Below, one piece after another: positions 24,046-33,267 of a stretch of 64,000 nt of DNA. Source of the stretch: Afipia clevelandensis ATCC 49720 (GTDB lineage: Bacteria; Pseudomonadota; Alphaproteobacteria; Rhizobiales; Xanthobacteraceae). Every line of letters starts with the position of its first letter. Position 1 is the first letter of the stretch. The stretch is from NCBI RefSeq assembly GCF_000336555.1, contig NZ_KB375281.1:2112030-2176029 (forward strand). Direction: 5' to 3'. The position numbers and the translations under genes were made by a program. The notes below the pieces were generated by a model. That model saw only the letters and a program-made list of their open reading frames with translations. It ran no database searches and was not told the origin of the DNA.

Positions 24046-25130
24046 TACCGCAGCTTCAGGGTCGAAAGGCCGACGAGCGCGAGCATCACCGACACGATCC
24101 AAAACCGGATCACGATCTGCGGCTCGGTCCAGCCCTTCTGCTCATAATGATGGTGGATCGGCGCCATGCGGAAGAACCGCTTGCCGGTGAGCTTGAACGA
24201 TGCGACCTGCACGATCACCGACAGCGCTTCCACGACGAACAGACCGCCGATCACCGCCAGCACGATCTCATGCTTGGTCGCGACCGCGATGGCGCCGAGC
24301 ATGCCGCCGAGCGCGAGCGATCCGGTGTCGCCCATGAAGATCGACGCCGGCGGCGCGTTGAACCAGAGGAAGCCGAGACCTGCGCCGAGCACCGCGCCGC
24401 ACAGCACGGCGAGTTCGCCGGTGCCGGGCACGTAGCGGATCTGCAGATATTCGGCGAACACGGCGTTGCCGACCAGATAGGCGATCATGCCGAAGCTCGC
24501 CGCCGCAATCATCACCGGCACGATGGCGAGACCATCGAGGCCGTCGGTAAGGTTCACCGCGTTGCCTGCGCCGACGATGATGAACATGCCGAACAGCACA
24601 TAGAACCAGCCGATATTCAGCAGGAATTCCTTCACGAACGGAATCGACAGCGCCGTCACCGACGCGTCGCGGCCGAACCAGACGACACAGCTACAGGCGA
24701 TCAAGGCAATCAATCCCTCGACTGCCAAACGCAAGCGTCCGGAGAATCCCTTGTCGGTCTGCTTGGAGACTTTCAGATAATCGTCATAGAAGCCGACGAA
24801 GCCGAAGCCGAGCGTCACCAGCAGCACGATCCAGACATAGGCGTTGCGCAGGTTGGCCCACAGCAGCGTCGCGACCACCAGCCCGGACAGGATCATCAGG
24901 CCGCCCATGGTGGGCGTGCCCTTCTTGGTCACGAGATGAGTCGGCGGGCCATCGGCGCGGATCGGCTGACCCTTGCCCTGCGCCAGCCGAAGGTGGGCGA
25001 TGATCCACGGCCCGAACAGGAACACGAACAGCGCGCCGGTGACCATGGCGCCGCCGGTGCGAAACGTAATGTAACGAAACACATTGATGCCGGGGATAGT
25101 GCCGGCCAATTCAGTGAGCCAATAAAACAT
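24045..25130 (-). CDS. mraY: Phospho-MurNAc-pentapeptide transferase MraY
   Basis: Ten-helix inner membrane enzyme that transfers phospho-MurNAc-pentapeptide to undecaprenyl phosphate, forming lipid I. Signature segments are [11 protein letters not shown], the catalytic DDY in [28 protein letters not shown] and [11 protein letters not shown]. The cytoplasmic histidine loop [12 protein letters not shown] is also present. The ATG at 25130 gives [10 protein letters not shown], the family's usual start; a TTG six bases upstream is less likely. It begins 11 bases after murF and overlaps murD by one base. Confidence 0.97.
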   Translation of the reverse strand: MFYWLTELAGTIPGINVFRYITFRTGGAMVTGALFVFLFGPWIIAHLRLAQGKGQPIRADGPPTHLVTKKGTPTMGGLMILSGLVVATLLWANLRNAYVWIVLLVTLGFGFVGFYDDYLKVSKQTDKGFSGRLRLAVEGLIALIACSCVVWFGRDASVTALSIPFVKEFLLNIGWFYVLFGMFIIVGAGNAVNLTDGLDGLAIVPVMIAAASFGMIAYLVGNAVFAEYLQIRYVPGTGELAVLCGAVLGAGLGFLWFNAPPASIFMGDTGSLALGGMLGAIAVATKHEIVLAVIGGLFVVEALSVIVQVASFKLTGKRFFRMAPIHHHYEQKGWTEPQIVIRFWIVSVMLALVGLSTLKLR

Positions 25131-25141
25131 GTCCAATTGCC

Positions 25142-26578
25142 TTATGGTGCGACGTCATCCAGCGCCGCCTTGTCAGGGAAGCGCTTTTGCAATGCCGTCA
25201 CAATCAATTTCATACGCGACCCGAGCGAACCCTTGACCATGATGGCGTCGCCTGCCCCGATCGCGGACACCACCTGCGGCTCGAGCGCTGCCGAGTTATC
25301 GGCATAGCCGCCCTTCTTCGTGGAAGGAAGGGCCTCCCACAGATTGCGCATCAGCGGACCACAGCAAAAAACCGAATCGATCCCGTTCATCGTGATCGCT
25401 TCTGCGAGGCCGCGGTGCAAATCCGGACCCGTGGGGCCGAGTTCCAGCATATCGCCCAGCACGGCGATCCGCCGCCCGCGCTGCCCGACCTCCGCCTGCC
25501 CCAGAACCGTGATCGCCGCCGCCATCGAGGCGGGATTGGCATTGTAGCTTTCGTCGATCAGCGTGGCGGTGCCTTCCGTGAGCGTCAGCGCCTCGCGCAC
25601 GCCGCGGCCCGAGGCGGGCTTGAGTTGCGCAAGCGCCAGCGCCGCCAAGGCGAGGTCCGCCCCTGCCAGCGACGCGGCGGCGAGCACCGCCAGCGAATTC
25701 ATCGCCATATGCCGCCCGGGCATCGCAATCTTGTAAGTGACGTCGTGACCGAGAATGTCTGCGCGCACCGCCGAAAAGGCGGCATGCAGCGAAACGTCAA
25801 TCAGCCGCGCATCGGCTTTTTCGTCACTGCCGAACGAGACGATTTGCTTGATTCCGGCAGCCTTCGCGCTTTTGCGGAGGCGCGCGAACTGGGAATTGTC
25901 GCGGTTGAGCACCGCCGCACCGCCCGGTTCCACGCCGGCGAAGATTTCCGCCTTGGCATCGGCGATGGCTTCGATCCCGGAAAAGAATTCCAGATGCACC
26001 GGCTCCACCGTGGTGATGATCGCCACATGCGGACGGACCATCTTGACCAGCGGCTCGATCTCGCCCGCATGGTTCATGCCGACCTCGAAGATCGCGAATT
26101 TTACCGAGGCCGGGCAACGCGCCAGCGACAGCGGCACGCCCCAGTGATTGTTGAACGAGGCCGCCGAGGCGTGGGTCTCGCCCTGCGGACTGAGCACCGT
26201 GCGCAGCGCTTCCTTGGTCGATGTCTTGCCGACCGAGCCGGTTACCGCGATGACTTTTCCGCCAAGACGGGCTCGCGACGCCTTCGCCAGATCGACCAGC
26301 GCGGCGAGTACGTCGTCAACAATCAGGAGACGCGCATCGGCCGGAAACTTGTCCGCGTGGGACTCTGCGACGACTGCGAGCGATGCGCCGTTCTTCAACG
26401 CGGCCTCGACGAAATCGTGGCCGTCATGCACGTCACCCTTGATCGCGAAATACGCTTCACCCGGCGTCAGGGTGCGGCTGTCGATGGAAATTCCGGTGAC
26501 ATTGTCCGGCAGCGTGCCGCGCCTTGCAGCACGCATCGCTTCAGTCATCGCCGCGCTGGTCCACAATGCGGCGCTCAT
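25142..26578 (-). CDS. murF: UDP-MurNAc-tripeptide D-Ala-D-Ala ligase MurF
   Basis: Last cytoplasmic Mur ligase, adding the D-Ala-D-Ala made by Ddl to complete the pentapeptide. The 478-residue protein shows an N-terminal domain with [19 protein letters not shown], the ATP loop [14 protein letters not shown] and the conserved [10 protein letters not shown]. Other Mur ligase marks are [12 protein letters not shown] and [11 protein letters not shown]. The start overlaps the murE stop by four bases (ATGA), indicating coupling. Confidence 0.97.
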   Translation of the reverse strand: MSAALWTSAAMTEAMRAARRGTLPDNVTGISIDSRTLTPGEAYFAIKGDVHDGHDFVEAALKNGASLAVVAESHADKFPADARLLIVDDVLAALVDLAKASRARLGGKVIAVTGSVGKTSTKEALRTVLSPQGETHASAASFNNHWGVPLSLARCPASVKFAIFEVGMNHAGEIEPLVKMVRPHVAIITTVEPVHLEFFSGIEAIADAKAEIFAGVEPGGAAVLNRDNSQFARLRKSAKAAGIKQIVSFGSDEKADARLIDVSLHAAFSAVRADILGHDVTYKIAMPGRHMAMNSLAVLAAASLAGADLALAALALAQLKPASGRGVREALTLTEGTATLIDESYNANPASMAAAITVLGQAEVGQRGRRIAVLGDMLELGPTGPDLHRGLAEAITMNGIDSVFCCGPLMRNLWEALPSTKKGGYADNSAALEPQVVSAIGAGDAIMVKGSLGSRMKLIVTALQKRFPDKAALDDVAP

Positions 26579-28026
26579 GCCGCATGCTCCGCCAGTGCCG
26601 CGATGGCGGCTTCGTGATCGCTGAACGGCAACACTTTATCTCCCACAATCTGTCCGGTCTCATGTCCCTTGCCGGCGATCAGCAGCGCATCACCCTGCTG
26701 CAATCCGGCGACTGCCGCGCGGATCGCCTCATTGCGGTCCGCGATGTCCGTTGCGCCCTTTGCCGCCGCCATGATGGCCGCGCGAATGGACGCCGGATTC
26801 TCCGAGCGCGGATTATCGTCGGTAACGATGACAGTATCCGCATTATCAGCCGCAATGGCGCCCATCAGCGGCCGCTTGCCCGCGTCGCGGTCACCGCCCG
26901 CGCCGAACACGACAACGAGCTTGCGCCGGGTGTAAGGCCGCAGCGCTTCCAGCGCTTTCGCCAGCGCATCCGGCTTGTGGGCATAATCGACAAACACCGG
27001 CGCGCCGTTCCGTTCGCCGACCAGTTCAAGACGGCCCGGCGCGCCCTGAAGGTTTTCCAGCGCCGCAAAAACACGCACCGGACCGCCACCCGTTGCGATG
27101 ACAAGGCCTGCGGCGACCATCGCATTCTCGATCTGGAAATCACCGACAAGCGGCAGGCGCACATTGTAACGCTTGCCGCCATGTTCGACGGTCAGCTTCT
27201 GGGCGAAGCCGTCGACCGCAACATCGAGCAGCCTGATCGCATCACCGTTCCGGCCGACCGTCAGGATCCGCAGCTTGCGGACCCGGGCCGCCTCAATCAC
27301 GGCCGCCGAGTGATCGTGGTCCGCGGCAATCACCGCCGCGCCGCCATCGACCACAAGATCGGTGAACAGCCGCAGCTTGGCCGCGAGATAGTGTTCGACC
27401 GTCGGATGATAATCCATATGATCGCGCGACAGATTGGTGAAGGCACCGGCGCTGACGCGCACGCCGTCAAGGCGATGCTGATCGAGACCGTGCGACGACG
27501 CTTCAAAAGCCAGATGCGTGATGCCCTCGCCCGCGATCTCGTCCAGCGAACGATGCAACGCAATCGGGTCCGGCGTGGTCAGGGAGCCATAGACCGTGCG
27601 CTTCGGAGAAACGAGGCCGATGGTGCCGATGCTGGCTGCGTCGAAGCCGAGCTGCTGCCAGATTTGCCGGGTGAACACGGCCACCGAGGTCTTGCCGCTG
27701 GTGCCGGTCACGGCTGCGATGGTCTGCGGCTGGCGCGGATAGAAACGTGCCGCGGCCAGCGCGAGCGCACGGCGCGGATTCGGAACGGCGATAAAGGCAA
27801 CCCGGCTGTCGCTCCCGGGAAGACGATCGCTGACCACGGCTACAGCGCCCGCCGCGATTGCCTGGTCGATGAAACGCGCTCCGTCGGTCTTGACCCCGGC
27901 CAGCGCAAAAAACACATGGCCCGGCTTCACCGCCCGGCTGTCCACGGCAAGGCCCGTGACCGCAACATCCGCATGTTGCGCGCCGATCACGGCATCTCCG
28001 CTGAAAAGGTCGCGTAGCTTCATCAT
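26575..28026 (-). CDS. murE: UDP-MurNAc-tripeptide synthetase MurE, meso-diaminopimelate type
   Basis: Adds the third residue of the stem peptide. The 483-residue protein carries the ATP loop GTSGKTS (108-114) and NLSRDHMDYHPTVEHY around 198-213. DNPR at 404-407 is the motif that specifies meso-diaminopimelate rather than lysine, as expected for a Gram-negative. The start may be either of two adjacent ATGs. A 181-base gap containing palindromic repeats separates it from ftsI, the largest break in this part of the cluster. Confidence 0.97.
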   Translation of the reverse strand: MMKLRDLFSGDAVIGAQHADVAVTGLAVDSRAVKPGHVFFALAGVKTDGARFIDQAIAAGAVAVVSDRLPGSDSRVAFIAVPNPRRALALAAARFYPRQPQTIAAVTGTSGKTSVAVFTRQIWQQLGFDAASIGTIGLVSPKRTVYGSLTTPDPIALHRSLDEIAGEGITHLAFEASSHGLDQHRLDGVRVSAGAFTNLSRDHMDYHPTVEHYLAAKLRLFTDLVVDGGAAVIAADHDHSAAVIEAARVRKLRILTVGRNGDAIRLLDVAVDGFAQKLTVEHGGKRYNVRLPLVGDFQIENAMVAAGLVIATGGGPVRVFAALENLQGAPGRLELVGERNGAPVFVDYAHKPDALAKALEALRPYTRRKLVVVFGAGGDRDAGKRPLMGAIAADNADTVIVTDDNPRSENPASIRAAIMAAAKGATDIADRNEAIRAAVAGLQQGDALLIAGKGHETGQIVGDKVLPFSDHEAAIAALAEHAA

Positions 28027-28082
28027 AGACCAAAACCGAATCGAACAAGCATGGCATCAAATCTGCAATACGCACGATAGAA

Positions 28083-28195
28083 CCCCCTCTCCCCGTTGGG
28101 GAGAGGGTTGGGGTGAGGGGCGGTAGTTGTCAAAATTGAAATCAGATCCCCCTCACCCGGCGCTGCGCGCCGACCTCTCCCCGACGGGGAGAGGT
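28083..28195. repeat. Dispersed palindromic repeat (BIME-like), murE-ftsI gap
   Basis: Two hairpins, each built from CCTCTCCCC and its complement GGGGAGAGG, flank a spacer in which GGGTGAGGGG faces CCCCTCACCC. A second copy with the same architecture lies at 52914-53034. This is the pattern of REP/BIME elements. It is non-coding and may form strong structure in the murE-ftsI transcript. Confidence 0.8.
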
Positions 28196-28207
28196 GAAGA
28201 GTCGCGG

Positions 28208-29947
28208 TTACCGGCTTTCCTTCGATGCCGCAAGAATAAGGCGGTCGGACGGCGGCAAATCGAACCGCGGCACCATGCCCAAAAGCGGGGCGATCCGCTC
28301 GATCACCTTGCCGCCGGTCGGCACGGCATTCCAGCCCGAGGTGATAAAGCCATGGGTTTCAGGCAGCGCCTGCGGCTCGTCCAGCATGATCAGAAGCTGA
28401 TATTGCGGATTGTCGGCCGGCATGATCGCTGTGAACGAGTTCAGCACCTGCTTCTTGGAATAGCGGCCGTTGACGACCTTTTCCGAGGTGCCGGTCTTGC
28501 CGCCGATGTAGTATCCCTTGATATCCGCCTTGCGCGCGGTGCCCCGCTCCGCATTCAGCCGCATCATGTAACGCAGGCTGACACTGGTTTCCGGTTTCAC
28601 CACCTGCTTGGCGAGCTTGAGCGCATCCTCGCGCGAACGCTTGAGGAAGGTCGGCGGAATGAGCTTGCCGCCATTCACCAGCGCGTTGATGCCCATCACC
28701 GCCTGCAGCGGCGCCACCGCTATGCCGTGACCGAACGCAATGGTGATGGTGTTCAGTTCGCCCCAGCGCTTGGGCACCAGCGGCTCCGCGCTCTCCGGTA
28801 GTTCGGTGCGCAGCCGGGTCAACTGGCCGAGCTTGCGCAGGAACGCCTTGTGCGCCTCGACGCCCATGGATAGCGCGACGCGGGCCGCGCCGACGTTGGA
28901 GGATTCGGTGAAGACCTCCCACATCGGCACGGAGCGGCCGAGATTGTGGGTGTCGTGAATCTTGAACTTGCCGTAGACCAACGGCGCGCGCGCATCGTAA
29001 AGCGTATTGACCGTGGCCCGTCCGGAATCCAGCGCCATGGCCAGAGTGAGCGACTTGAAGGTCGATCCCATTTCAAACACGCCGGTGGTCAGGCGGTTGA
29101 TGCGGGTCGGATCGTTCGCCTCGCGCGGATTGTTCGGATCGTAATCCGGCACCGACACCATCGCGATGATCTCGCCGGTATTGACGTTGGACACCAGGCC
29201 GGCGGCGGCCTTTGCCTTGTACTTGTCCTTCGCCTTCAGCAATTCGTCGCGCAGAGCATGTTCGACACGCAGATCGACGGCAAGCTCCACCGGCTCCTGC
29301 TGGCGATCGGTGGCGAAGCCGGCCCGATGCAAATCCGCAAGGCCGTTTGAATCGAGCCATTTCTCGATTCCCGCGATGCCCTGATTGTCGATGTTCACAT
29401 GGCCGATCAGATGCGACACGACAGGACCATTCGGATAAACGCGCTTGTTCTCGCGCAGGAAGCCGATGCCCGGAATGCCGAGGCGGTAGATATCTTTCTG
29501 CTGCTGCTGCGTGATTTCACGCTTCAGCCAGACAAAACCCTTGCGTGACGACAGCCGGTCGCGCACCTCGCCGGCATCGAGGTCCGGCAGGGTCGCGGTC
29601 AGAAGCTCGATGGCCTCGTCCTTGTCGATCAGGCGGCGCGGCTCGCCGAACAGCGACGGTGTCTTGACGTCGGTCGCAAGGATCATCCCGTTGCGGTCAA
29701 GAATATCGGGCCGTGCGGTGGCGATCGCGTCCTGCGACGCCGTGCGCCGGGCACCATGCGCATCGCCATTCACGGCGAACATCACCAGTCGCCCGCCGAT
29801 CACGGCATAGACCAGCGCGAATGCAATGATCGCAAGGCCGACACGCGCGCGCGCCTTGGCCGAACGGTCGACATTGCGCCCATACAGCAGCGTGCGGATC
29901 AGCCGCTGCCGCCAGGGCTCAGGGGGACGTGTGATCGCATCGGTCAC
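28208..29947 (-). CDS. ftsI: Septal transpeptidase FtsI (PBP3)
   Basis: Class B penicillin-binding protein that cross-links septal peptidoglycan, working with FtsW. The 579-residue protein has a short cytoplasmic tail, one membrane helix (about 38-58), a PBP-dimer domain and a transpeptidase domain. The three active-site motifs are present: S295-T-F-K298, S349-S-N351 and K484-T-G486. It overlaps ftsL by four bases (ATGA). All catalytic residues are intact. Confidence 0.97.
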   Translation of the reverse strand: MTDAITRPPEPWRQRLIRTLLYGRNVDRSAKARARVGLAIIAFALVYAVIGGRLVMFAVNGDAHGARRTASQDAIATARPDILDRNGMILATDVKTPSLFGEPRRLIDKDEAIELLTATLPDLDAGEVRDRLSSRKGFVWLKREITQQQQKDIYRLGIPGIGFLRENKRVYPNGPVVSHLIGHVNIDNQGIAGIEKWLDSNGLADLHRAGFATDRQQEPVELAVDLRVEHALRDELLKAKDKYKAKAAAGLVSNVNTGEIIAMVSVPDYDPNNPREANDPTRINRLTTGVFEMGSTFKSLTLAMALDSGRATVNTLYDARAPLVYGKFKIHDTHNLGRSVPMWEVFTESSNVGAARVALSMGVEAHKAFLRKLGQLTRLRTELPESAEPLVPKRWGELNTITIAFGHGIAVAPLQAVMGINALVNGGKLIPPTFLKRSREDALKLAKQVVKPETSVSLRYMMRLNAERGTARKADIKGYYIGGKTGTSEKVVNGRYSKKQVLNSFTAIMPADNPQYQLLIMLDEPQALPETHGFITSGWNAVPTGGKVIERIAPLLGMVPRFDLPPSDRLILAASKESR

Positions 29948-30354
29948 TGGGCGCCCTCCGGTTTGGGGATCGAACCGGTCAGCGAGTCATCTTCCAGCGC
30001 TGCCTTTGCCAGCGCTTCGATATCGACGCTTTGAATCATGGTGCCGATCGGATCGGGGTCGTTCGGCTTGACGAAGCTCGGCGGCCGGGGCGGCAGGTTC
30101 TTCAGCGAGTCGTATTGCGTCGCTTCAATCGGGCGCAGGGAAAGATGGCGTGACGCCAGCTCCTGCAGACGCTTCGGCGAATCCAGCTTGGCCCACTCCG
30201 CCCTCAGGCTCGCGATGGCATCGCGCTGCTGACGGATATCGCTGCGCAGCTTCATCACGGTTTCGGTACGCACCGTGGATTCCATCTTGATGCGGTAGAC
30301 ATAGGCTGCCGCGAAGACCAGTGCGCAGATGACGAAGAGGTGGACAATGCGCAT
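29944..30354 (-). CDS. ftsL: Cell division protein FtsL
   Basis: Small bitopic divisome protein of 136 residues. An N-terminal membrane helix (about 3-21) is followed by a leucine-zipper-like coiled coil (about 30-70) containing MKLRSDIRQQRDAIASLRAEW, cited by its core RSDIRQQRDAIASLRAEW. The Pro-rich C-terminal tail is longer than in E. coli. It lies between rsmH and ftsI, the diagnostic position, one base after the rsmH stop. Sequence alone is weak for FtsL; position makes the call firm. Confidence 0.92.
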   Translation of the reverse strand: MRIVHLFVICALVFAAAYVYRIKMESTVRTETVMKLRSDIRQQRDAIASLRAEWAKLDSPKRLQELASRHLSLRPIEATQYDSLKNLPPRPPSFVKPNDPDPIGTMIQSVDIEALAKAALEDDSLTGSIPKPEGAQ

Positions 30355-30355
30355 G

Positions 30356-31357
30356 TCAGCCTCCCCTCATCACGTCGGCCAGTTGCGGCCAGTCGAACGA
30401 TGCCGTTTCGGACTGTGCGGGCGCATCTGTGCGCACTGCTGCGCGCAATTTCGCGGAACGTGCCCGCGGATTGGCGTCCACCTCCTCGTCACCGGCAACC
30501 ACAGGCCGCTTGGTGAGAATCTCGAAGCTGGGCTGCGCCTGATCCACCTCGGGCAGATGACGCGAGCCGCCGCCGCGCTTGCCGCGTTCGTTGAGGAAGT
30601 TCTTGACGATGCGGTCTTCCAGCGAATGGAACGAGACCACCGCAAGCCGTCCGCCCGGCTTCAGCATCTGCTCGGACGCCACAAGCGCCGCGTGCAATTC
30701 GTCCAGCTCTTCGTTGACGAGGATTCGCAGCGCCTGAAAGGTTCGGGTCGCGGGATGAATTTCGTTGGGCTTGGAACGCACCACGCGCGAGACGATGTCG
30801 GCCAGCGCGCGTGTCGTGGCGATCGGCGCTTCCTTCCGGGCCGCGACGATGGCGCGGGCCACCGCGCGCGAGTGACGTTCCTCGCCAAAAATATAGATGA
30901 TGTTGGCGAGATCGGTTTCCGAGGCCTTCGCCACCACGTCAGCCGCCGTCGGCCCGCGCTGCGCCATACGCATGTCGAGCGGACCGTTAAGGCGGAACGA
31001 GAAACCCCGCTCGCCCTGATCGAGCTGCATGGATGAGACGCCGACATCCATGACGATGCCGTCCACCGCGCTCAGGCCCTGACCTGCGCACACATCGGCA
31101 AGATTGGAGAAGCGATCCTCCACCAGGGTCAGGCGTCCGCCGGACGACTCCACAAGGTCGAAGCCTCCGCCGATCGCCGTGCGGTCCCGGTCGATGCCGA
31201 TCACGCGGGTGCCGGGCGTTTTCAGGATCAAGCGGCTGTAGCCGCCGGCGCCGAAGGTGGCATCGACGTAAACACCGCCGTCGCGCGGCGCGAGCGCCTC
31301 CACGGCCTCGACACCAAGGACCGGGACATGGCGTACAGGTGCGTCGTCGGGCGACAT
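30356..31357 (-). CDS. rsmH: 16S rRNA (cytosine(1402)-N(4))-methyltransferase RsmH
   Basis: Methylates C1402 of 16S rRNA at N4 using S-adenosylmethionine. The 333-residue protein begins [22 protein letters not shown] and has the SAM-binding [14 protein letters not shown]. Conserved downstream segments are [25 protein letters not shown] and [15 protein letters not shown]. The open frame extends to 31591, but similarity begins at the ATG at 31357. This is the first gene of the dcw run here, because no mraZ precedes it. Confidence 0.96.
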   Translation of the reverse strand: MSPDDAPVRHVPVLGVEAVEALAPRDGGVYVDATFGAGGYSRLILKTPGTRVIGIDRDRTAIGGGFDLVESSGGRLTLVEDRFSNLADVCAGQGLSAVDGIVMDVGVSSMQLDQGERGFSFRLNGPLDMRMAQRGPTAADVVAKASETDLANIIYIFGEERHSRAVARAIVAARKEAPIATTRALADIVSRVVRSKPNEIHPATRTFQALRILVNEELDELHAALVASEQMLKPGGRLAVVSFHSLEDRIVKNFLNERGKRGGGSRHLPEVDQAQPSFEILTKRPVVAGDEEVDANPRARSAKLRAAVRTDAPAQSETASFDWPQLADVMRGG

Positions 31358-31877
31358 TTCAAACGCCTGCCGGTGAAAGAGGGCCGCGTGGCGGCCCGAA
31401 TAGCCGGGCCGATCCGCCAAATCCCGCCCGAAAAGCCCGAGACTGGCGCGTTCCGGCGCCCAGACCGACCTGAACGCGGACGCGCTGGCGATGACGCGCC
31501 GCAAATTCGAGGTTCCGCACGGGATTTTCTGGCCAGCCATCGAGATTGCGCATCGGTGAACCGTAGCCGCCCCAAATCGGCGCGGCTCCACATCCTTCAG
31601 TAGCGGCAGTTATCGTTAAGGAATGGTTGACGTGATCGCTTCACTTTAAAGAAGGTGAATTCCGGCCACTCCGGAAGGCAAACCGGCCATGCGCAATGTG
31701 TTGGGGGCAACGGAACCGGTACTCATTGCGCGGGGTATGGTTTGCCCTATCACTAACTCCGTACCGCCCTTCTCTCGCCCTGTTTCGAGTTGTGTATGCC
31801 GCGAGGATCGTTTGAGTCTGCTGGATTGAGTTCAAAGCGTCAGCGTCCCGACTTGCCACTTGGGGAACATTGCTGAA
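31358..31877. other. Divergent intergenic region at the head of the dcw cluster
   Basis: About 520 bases lie between rsmH and the divergent amidase gene. No convincing gene is present, and nothing resembling MraZ, which normally begins this cluster. A candidate CtrA box lies at 31616-31631. The interval is less GC-rich than its flanks around 31600-31665. It must carry promoters for both directions. A 72-codon minus-strand frame at 31641-31859 looks non-coding. Confidence 0.6.
31616..31631. promoter_or_regulatory. Candidate CtrA box upstream of rsmH
   Basis: The plus strand reads TTAA-N7-TTGAC, one mismatch from TTAA-N7-TTAAC. It is about 260 bases upstream of rsmH and about 250 upstream of the divergent amidase. 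TTAA is rare in this GC-rich sequence, which raises the interest of the match, but it is unproven. Confidence 0.38.
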
Positions 31878-32654
31878 ATGCCGAACTTCGTGCCGGATTC
31901 ATCCGTCGTCTCGAACGTCACGCCGTCGCCGAACTACGGCGACCGCAAGGGTGTCCTCTCGCCGAACATGATCGTGCTGCACTACACGGGCATGGCCGAT
32001 CCGGCGAGCGCGATTGTACGCCTGTGCACCACCGGCACCGAAGTCTCGGCGCATTATGTCGTGCTGGAAGACGGCAACATCATCCAGTGCGTGCGCGAAG
32101 CGGATCGCGCATGGCATGCCGGCGCGTCGTCATGGGCCGGCGAAACCGACATCAACTCACTGTCCATCGGCATCGAGATCGTCAATCCGGGTCACGATCT
32201 CGACTACACGGACTTCCCGCTGCGCCAGACGGCAGCAGTGATCGCGCTGTGCAAAGGCATCATGATCCGCCGCGATATTCCCAGGCATCGCGTGCTCGGG
32301 CATTCGGATGTCGCGCCCGGCCGCAAGAAGGACCCCGGCGAGAAATTCCCATGGCGGCTGCTGGCGGATTCCGGTGTCGGACTGTGGGTTGAGCCCGCGC
32401 CGATCGTGCGTGGCGTGCAGACCATGCTCGGGCAATCCGGCGACGATGTTCTCGCCCTTCAGAAACTGTTCGCGCGCTTCGGCTACGGCATTCCGCTGAA
32501 CGGCCTTTATGACGCCGCCACCATGGATGTGGTGACTGCCTTCCAGCGCCACTTCCGCCCCGAGCGCGTGGACGGCGTTGCCGATACCTCGACGTTGACC
32601 ACGTTGCACGATCTCCTGGCCTTGATGCCGAAAGAAGAAACCCTGACCTCTTGA
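31878..32654 (+). CDS. N-acetylmuramoyl-L-alanine amidase (AmpD/AmiD type) with peptidoglycan-binding domain
   Basis: Zinc amidase that cuts between muramic acid and L-alanine. The Amidase_2 domain holds the likely zinc ligand H35 in MIVLHYTGM. Other fold marks are HYVVLEDGNI, SIGIEIVNPGHD and GHSDVAPGRKKDPGEKFPW. A C-terminal peptidoglycan-binding domain (about 180-250) contains LQKLFARFGYGIPLNGLYD. No signal peptide is visible, so the enzyme may act in the cytoplasm on recycled muropeptides, as AmpD does, though the binding domain is more typical of AmiD. The ATG at 31878 is used; a TTG at 31860 is less likely. rnpB follows by about 30 bases. Confidence 0.9.
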   Translation: MPNFVPDSSVVSNVTPSPNYGDRKGVLSPNMIVLHYTGMADPASAIVRLCTTGTEVSAHYVVLEDGNIIQCVREADRAWHAGASSWAGETDINSLSIGIEIVNPGHDLDYTDFPLRQTAAVIALCKGIMIRRDIPRHRVLGHSDVAPGRKKDPGEKFPWRLLADSGVGLWVEPAPIVRGVQTMLGQSGDDVLALQKLFARFGYGIPLNGLYDAATMDVVTAFQRHFRPERVDGVADTSTLTTLHDLLALMPKEETLTS

Positions 32655-32686
32655 CCTCGCGCGCCGGTGCGCCCATCACTGCGGCG

Positions 32687-33115
32687 TCAGTCGGCCGGAC
32701 GGCCGCTCCGGCAAGGATCGAAAGGTCGCCGGGGAGGAAAGTCCGGGCTCCATCGACATACGGTGCCGGATAACACCCGGCGGGGGCGACCCCAGGGAAA
32801 GTGCCACAGAGAACGAACCGCTTGCCGAAACCCGCAAGGGTGAAGGCGAGTAAGGGTGAAAAGGTGCGGTAAGAGCGCACCGCGTTTCCAGCAATGGAGA
32901 CGGCATGGCAAACCCCACCGGGAGCAAAACCGAATAGGGACGGCATGGCGGACAGTTCGCTTTCGAGCGATAACTCCGCGGGGCGATGTCAGGCCCGCCG
33001 TCCGGGTAGGTTGCTTGAGGCGCAACGCAAGTTGCGTCCCAGAGGAATGGCCGTCACGTCTGCGTGGTGAAAACCATTCAGGCCCTACAGAACCCGGCTT
33101 ACAGGCCGGCTGATC
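32687..33115 (+). ncRNA. rnpB: RNase P RNA component (class A)
   Basis: Catalytic RNA that trims the 5' leader of tRNA precursors. The hallmark conserved region GAGGAAAGTCCGGGCTCC is near the 5' end (about 32731-32748), and ACAGAACCCGGCTTACAGG lies near the 3' end (about 33087-33105). AGTCGGCC at the 5' end can pair with GGCCGGCT at the 3' end to form helix P1. The length of about 430 bases fits bacterial type A. A terminator hairpin follows immediately. Ends are accurate to a few bases. Confidence 0.96.
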
Positions 33116-33121
33116 GAGAAT

Positions 33122-33153
33122 GAGGGGTTCGGCGCAAACACGCCGGACCCCTC
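33122..33153 (+). terminator. Terminator of rnpB
   Basis: A 13-bp stem (GAGGGGTTCGGCG with its near complement, one G:T) and a six-base loop begin seven bases after rnpB. Only a short T run follows (ATTT). Confidence 0.75.
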
Positions 33154-33267
33154 GCCATTTCATGACAGTTCATGCGGCAAACGACGCATCGTGAAGGGTT
33201 GATGGCCGGACTAAATCGGCGCAAGCTCACCGAGGGCTGACGAATTCCAATCGAAGGGGCGCGCACG

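Noticed and set aside
31641-31859. A 72-codon minus-strand frame in the position where mraZ might be
   Set aside because: It has no resemblance to MraZ, lacks a clear ribosome site, and looks like random translation.
32260-32946. A 228-codon minus-strand frame across the amidase end and rnpB
   Set aside because: It overlaps the conserved RNase P RNA, whose sequence explains the lack of stops.
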